The notes under the pieces: generated by a model | Databases searched by the model: none | Seen by the model: the letters and a program-made list of their open reading frames with translations, nothing else | Told to the model about the DNA's origin: nothing | Shown here: positions 59,265-64,000 of the stretch, in pieces | Position numbering within the stretch: position 1 is the first letter of the stretch | Layout: each line of letters starts with the position of its first letter | Assembly (NCBI GenBank): GCA_035771175.1 | Contig: CM069593.1 | Coordinates: forward strand, 43,709,741 to 43,773,740 | Direction: 5' to 3' | Length of the DNA stretch: 64,000 nucleotides | DNA from: Paratinospora sagittata | Lineage: Eukaryota > Streptophyta > Magnoliopsida > Ranunculales > Menispermaceae | Program-made: the position numbers and the translations under genes

Positions 59265-60150
59265 AAAAATTTGAAATAAAATGTAGATTGAATAATCGTA
59301 AAAAATAAAAGACAATATATTGAATAAATAATTATAAAATGAAAGATAATAGCAATATATTATATTATATTATATTATCAGTTATATTGTATTTTAATAT
59401 GCTTAGTATTATTTTTTTTTGCCCTTTGAGCCCACAAAATAAAAAATGGTAAGGATAACAGACTGTATTAACTTTTTGTTTATATCAAAAAGATTGTTGA
59501 AATAAAAAGTAGATTGAATAATTACTAAAAATAAAAGAGAATGTATTGAATAAATAATTATAAATTGAAAGATAATTATAATATTCATTATTTAGACTAA
59601 TAGTGTATATGAAAAATTTAAAATCAAAAGTGGATAGAATAATTGAGGGAAATAGAAGACAATGTATTGAATAAATAATTATAAAATGAAAGATAATAAC
59701 AATTTATTATATTATATAATACAATAATATATATGTTCATACTAACTACATGTGAGCTCCTTTTTTTTTTTTCAACCGGTGGTATGGTGGTGCGTCTTTT
59801 AATGTTGTCCTTAAATACTCTTCATAAGGTATTCTTAAACTGGTTCGGCTTCATTTTAATGTGAACGCTACCGGTTCTAAAATTATTATTTTATTTAATT
59901 ATATATATATATATATATTATATTATTAAATATTTTTAACCACCATACTTTGGTGAAAAAGGAACAGTAATAAGGAGGTGTAGAGAAAGAGGTATAGAGA
60001 TAATATAATATAATATTATAAAATGGAAGAAAATATAAAATCAAAAATAGAAATTTGATTGAATAAATGAGGAAAATAAGTAATTATTAAATGAAAATGA
60101 ATGGCTATGTATTGAATAAGTAATTATAAAATGGAAGATAGTTTGAAGTT
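59265..60150. repeat. Degenerate repeat family of about 100-bp units
   Basis: The block containing GATTGAATAA, AAATAAAAGA.AAT, TATTGAATAAATAATTATAA and ATGAAAGATAAT recurs at about 59285, 59510, 59630 and 60050-60140, separated by runs of TATATT. Units are diverged and unevenly spaced. Non-coding. Confidence 0.65.
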
Positions 60151-61101
60151 CCAGATCTAATATTAAATTAATAAGTATAAAATAGAAGATGGTTGTGATT
60201 GCCATTATTTGGTCTATATAAAAACAAATGCTCGTGATTTCATTTATAGAGAATCACTAATTAATCAGGCAAAAATTTCGTGAATAAATTAGCAGTTACC
60301 AATAAAAAAAGGAGGGTCATTATTGTAGGTAATTTGGCATCATGTCAATATATTATATTAATATTAATATTATATTATATTATATTAGCTAATGTATCTA
60401 TTATTGATGGAAGAGAAAAAGAAGGTTTATAAGAGGAGAGTTAAAAATATTTTGTCAGGTGCTTCACTTTTTTTTGTTATTTTGAACCATTTGGTCTAAT
60501 TAATATTTTATAGTGGTTTATCTTTTCTTAGTGTAGCAAAAGACCGAATATATTAATGGTTTGATCTTCTTCTTTCTCTTCAAATATACATAAGAAAGAA
60601 TAATATATAATAAAAAATAATTGTAAGTAATTTTATTTTGAGTGTGTTTGGTTGGAAAAAAGGTTGCAAAAAAGATTATTAAAATTTTTTCATCATTATT
60701 ATCCTTTGATATGAAAGTTATTAGACAGTATATTTGATTCATTACATTTATAAAAAACAAACCACTAAGGAATATGAATTAAACAAAATGGTTCAAGGTA
60801 AAAAAAAAATTAAAAAAAATTAATTACCTCACTGCATTATTTTTTATACATTTTTTCAAATTATCCTCTTCTAAATCTTATTTTCTCTCCCATCAATTAT
60901 AGATAAAGTAACATACCAAATATATAGTACAATATAATATGACATAATATAATATCATATATTGAGATTGCTTATTAGTGATTACACTATAATTGATATT
61001 TTAACCTTATATAAAGTGGTTTGATTGAGCTATATCAGTTAGCTCATGAGTGCAACCATTTTAGAGTCTTAATTGGTTATTGAATTGAGTTTAAACATGG
61101 T

Positions 61102-62062
61102 TGTAATATTCTGTATTTCACAAAAAAATAAAAAAAAATAAAAATAAAAAATAAAAAATTATTTACTATCTGGGCAACGCCCGAACGTTCAGGCGCATGC
61201 CCGAACGTTCAGACGCATGCCAGAACGTTCAGGCGCAATGCATGTCAGAACGTTCAGGCGCATGCCCGAACCTTCAGGCGCAAAAATCTCTATATAAGAA
61301 ACTCTCCTCATTTCTCATTCCTCACACCAAATCACCTTCTCTTGTGAATTTCTTCTCCTTTCCACGCATTCTAAGTCTTTGAGACTCTCTGTCCGAGGCT
61401 CTCGGTGCGGTGCAACAAAGTTCTGTCCGGAGGAAAGCGCCAGATCTGAAAGAAGAAGTTTTTATCTGAAGGTGGGGAACGAAACATAGGTTTGCGTGTT
61501 TAATAACTTTTATTAAAGTTTACATTCAATTATTGTTATGTCTACTATTCATTTACACTGCATTATGTCATATACTGTTTATACTGCCGTACTTATGCCT
61601 GTGTATTTGAAATTCATGTATTGCACTGTTATAATGCTGAATTTGTGGTCAATCTGACTCAACTAGGCTCAGTCTTGTCCTCAGTAACTTTAAATAGTGA
61701 ACGGGAGGCAGCGGGCTGCTCTAGGCGATTGGCATTTAAGCAGACCTTGTGTCTCACCTCTCAACTGGGGACTGATCTAGTTGATCTTATTGAAAGCTAT
61801 CAGCTTATACAGTAATACTGAATGTCCTAATCTTGCACGTTCTGTCATGCGCCTGAACGTTCTGGCATGCGCCTGAAAGTTCTATCATGCGCCTGAACGT
61901 TCTGTCATGCATTGCGCCTGAACGTTCTGGCATGCTCCTGAACGTTCGGGCATGCGCCTGAACGTTTTGTCATGCGCCTGGACGTTCGGGCATGCGCCAG
62001 AACGTTTGCCCAAATAGTAAATAAATTTTTTTTATTTTTTTTGTGAAATACAGGGTATTACA
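61102..62062. mobile_element. Fold-back element with tandem GC-rich subterminal repeats
   Basis: Long inverted ends: left TGTAATATTCTGTATTTCAC, right the complement of TGTAATACCCTGTATTTCAC. Each is followed inward by an A-rich block, TTTACTAT.TGGGCAA, and then tandem units of about 21 bases around GAACGTTC.GGCGCATGCC (about five on the left, 61168-61282; about eight on the right, 61836-62018). The octamer CATGGTTG occurs at 61096-61103 and 62061-62068. It can be read as an 8-base target duplication around TAATA...TATTA, or as a 4-base TGGT duplication around TG...CA. The middle (61283-61835) has a TATA box (TCTATATAAG) and a pyrimidine-rich leader-like stretch but no gene. Confidence 0.8.
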
Positions 62063-62068
62063 TGGTTG

Positions 62069-64000
62069 AATGACATGCTTTTGGACTGATTTTTAGTGAT
62101 GAATGAACCATGTATTATGCAGGGATTGTGATTAATCTAAGTGACCCAATCAAGCCGATTGGAGGTTGAGGTGCATAGGAATGTTTTGGTGCATTCTAGT
62201 ACTTCATTGGTTGAATTGGATTGGCTAAGTCTTGCCAATCGATTTGTGAGTGTTTCTTACATTTGGATTTTATATATGTGGCATTGTATTATATAAAATG
62301 TTTTGCATTAATATATATGTGTTATGCATGATTTAATGTTTCATGAATAAATTTGAGCATAGTTTGGTTAGGTTAGTAATTGGGTTTTGGTCTCCTAGGT
62401 GGGATTTTCCTTGAGAAATCTCGCAAGTCTAGTTGTGATTCCCAGTTGAAGACCTTGCAGAAGATTTTATGGCTTGTGTAGATAGGATCGCCTAGACATG
62501 AGATGTGTCTTGGTAGGCTGATCCTATTAGCTACACAACCCCAGGAATCCTATCAGAATATGAGTATTGTTTGGTCAGATCGGGCGCTGAGTGTCGCGAA
62601 CCCAGGCCCTTGATCACGCTTGCTCAGGAGGTGTTTAAGATTGCATTTGCATGTTTAGAAAGTGATATGCATTGTCTTGGTTATGACATGATGCATTATA
62701 TTTGGCACGTATGTAATCTTGTATATCACCATATTATTTAAATTGTTTTAATGACCTTACCATATTTTATCTAGATGCATGTATATTGTCACATGTAGAA
62801 AACATTTATTGAGCTTATTGTATCTCACTCCTCATTCTTATCATTTTAGGTTTTGATAGGAAGGGGAAGGGGAAGGAGAAGGCTTGACTGCGGAGCATTT
62901 TTCGACTTTTGGTGACGAAGGTGCTTAGTACATTTCCTTGTGTTTTGTTAAATATGTACTTAATAACACCTACTGTACTTATACTTAACACATAGATGAG
63001 ATATATCTATGGTTAGGTATATTTATTGTTATTTGATTATTTTGGACTTGGGGAAATTTTATGGTTTACATTTTGGTAATGTAATTATCTTAATGATTTC
63101 CTTATGTCAATTTAGTTTGATGCTTATATGAGAATTATGTGTTTATGTTTTGGTTGTTTAATTAGGCTGACAGGACGCCGGGTGTATCGAGGGAGGGTAT
63201 ACCCAAGGGTTCCGTGCCGGTCATGATGTCACATATCGTGGGTCGTGACAACTTTGGTATCAGAACGAATATTTTAGGTTATAAACCTTAAAAAGAATAA
63301 AAGACTTATATGATATTATGATTGCTTTTATGGGTATGGTTATGGGTAGTTATCTTAGCGATAACAACTTTCATGGATTGTGATTCTGATGAGTTTTCAC
63401 TTATTTGTGAATTTTAGATTTACAAGAGAGGGAATACAAAATTAGCCATGGACCCGGATGAGCGGTTTAGGCAGATTGAGGCCTTACTTGTTGCTCAGCA
63501 GGTTGCTCAGACCTAGATACAACAACAACAAACTCAGATCTTACCACTGCTTGCCCAGGTTCAGGACAACAGGCAACCACAACAAGGTGTTCCGATTGAG
63601 GAAGAGCACAACAGTGTTGGCATGGTTGTGGGAGATAGGGCTGGACTAGCTGCAGTTCAGGCCGAGGTTCAAACTGAGGTACAGGCTGAGGCTGTGGGGA
63701 TTTCAAAGCAGAGGTCAGAGACAGAGAGGTATGAGAGGGTCATGAAGGCCCTTCAGGATAAGAGGCCCAATGGAGCTTGCGGGAGGCCTTTCTATTGAGA
63801 CAGCTGAGAGATGGCTCAGGAGGATGGAGACCATCTTCGGTTACATGCAGGCTTCTGAGGTCGACAGAGTGAGGTTGGCCAGATTCAAGCTTGATAAGGT
63901 TGATGACTAATAGAAGAAACTGGACCGCATGGTTGACAAGATCCAGACTTGGACCAGGTTTAAAGAGTTTTTCTATGAAGAGTTCTACCTGAGGTCAGAG
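62069..64000 (+). mobile_element. LTR retrotransposon, plus strand, 5' part only (runs off window)
   Basis: The LTR 3' end is at 63250 (GGTCGTGACA), followed four bases later by the primer-binding site TGGTATCAGAAC (63255-63266). A leader and a degenerate gag follow. The LTR start is not identified; it may lie to the left of the fold-back element, which would then be nested in it. Sequence between 62069 and 63250 is LTR-like and non-coding. Confidence 0.8.
63448..64000 (+). pseudogene. Retrotransposon gag remnant, truncated by window end
   Basis: Starts MDPDERFRQIEALLVAQQ at 63448, then hits an in-frame TAG at 63514-63516. The same frame continues with a Gln-rich stretch (IQQQQTQILPLLAQ). 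Near 63770 the frame shifts, after which a typical gag block ETAERWLRRMETIFGYMQA appears, with further stops at about 63908. Structural protein of the element, inactive. Confidence 0.75.

Larger units (their letters stand above)
56566..61095. other. AT desert downstream of HHE gene
   Basis: No gene supported over 4.5 kb. It contains a MITE-like segment (57049-57255), a cluster of GC-rich palindromes (57518-57559), many (TATAT/ATATT)n runs (58016-58042, 59356-59377, 60349-60387) and a family of degenerate repeats (59265-60150). Open frames here are low-complexity. Confidence 0.6.

Noticed and set aside
61168..62018. Regular short repeats that could be taken for a CRISPR array
   Set aside because: Eukaryotic nuclear DNA. 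Units are contiguous without unique spacers and occur as two inverted arms of a mobile element.

Overview
This window is nuclear DNA of a eudicot plant. The genes are split by GT-AG introns, the intergenic DNA is very AT-rich, and LTR retrotransposons, L1 and RTE LINEs, MITEs and fold-back structures are abundant. I cannot name the species from the sequence alone.

Six protein-coding genes can be modelled exon by exon, with all splice phases consistent. In order they are: (1) minus strand 1-4831, chloroplast SRP54, 12 exons visible and the 3' end beyond the left edge; (2) plus strand 8450-30193, an AMMECR1-domain protein of 5 exons with one 19-kb intron; (3) plus strand 34871-37579, a VAMP727-type longin R-SNARE of 5 exons; (4) minus strand 38716-43941, a CRIB-RhoGAP that regulates ROP GTPases, 5 exons; (5) minus strand 47200-49559, spliceosomal SmG, 4 exons; (6) plus strand 54264-56565, a hemerythrin-like HHE protein with an MGCC acylation signal, 3 exons. 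They are unrelated housekeeping or signalling genes and do not form a pathway. From memory, VAMP727/HHE and RopGAP/SmG are each adjacent pairs in Arabidopsis, so the order looks like conserved microsynteny.

The AMMECR1 intron (9685-28665) holds a nest of mobile elements: a decayed minus-strand Ty3 chromovirus with two LTRs, two 5'-truncated LINEs inserted into it with clear target-site duplications, a 1.1-kb inverted copy of its leader and primer-binding site, an RTE-type LINE remnant, and a second small LTR element whose LTRs face each other. Between AMMECR1 and VAMP727 lies a 2.16-kb non-autonomous LTR element (30937-33097) whose LTRs differ at one visible base, so it is recent. The right end (61.1-64 kb) holds a 960-bp fold-back element with GC-rich subterminal repeats, next to the 5' part of a plus-strand LTR retrotransposon with a broken gag.

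The most interesting signals are the three palindromic structures (19.6-22.9 kb, 26.5-27.5 kb and 61.1-62.1 kb). The first two are built from LTR/PBS sequence and the third is LTR-like. Also notable are a tandem duplication across an intron-exon junction in the RopGAP gene, the near-identical LTR pair just upstream of VAMP727, and a cluster of three GC-rich palindromes in an AT desert near 57.5 kb.
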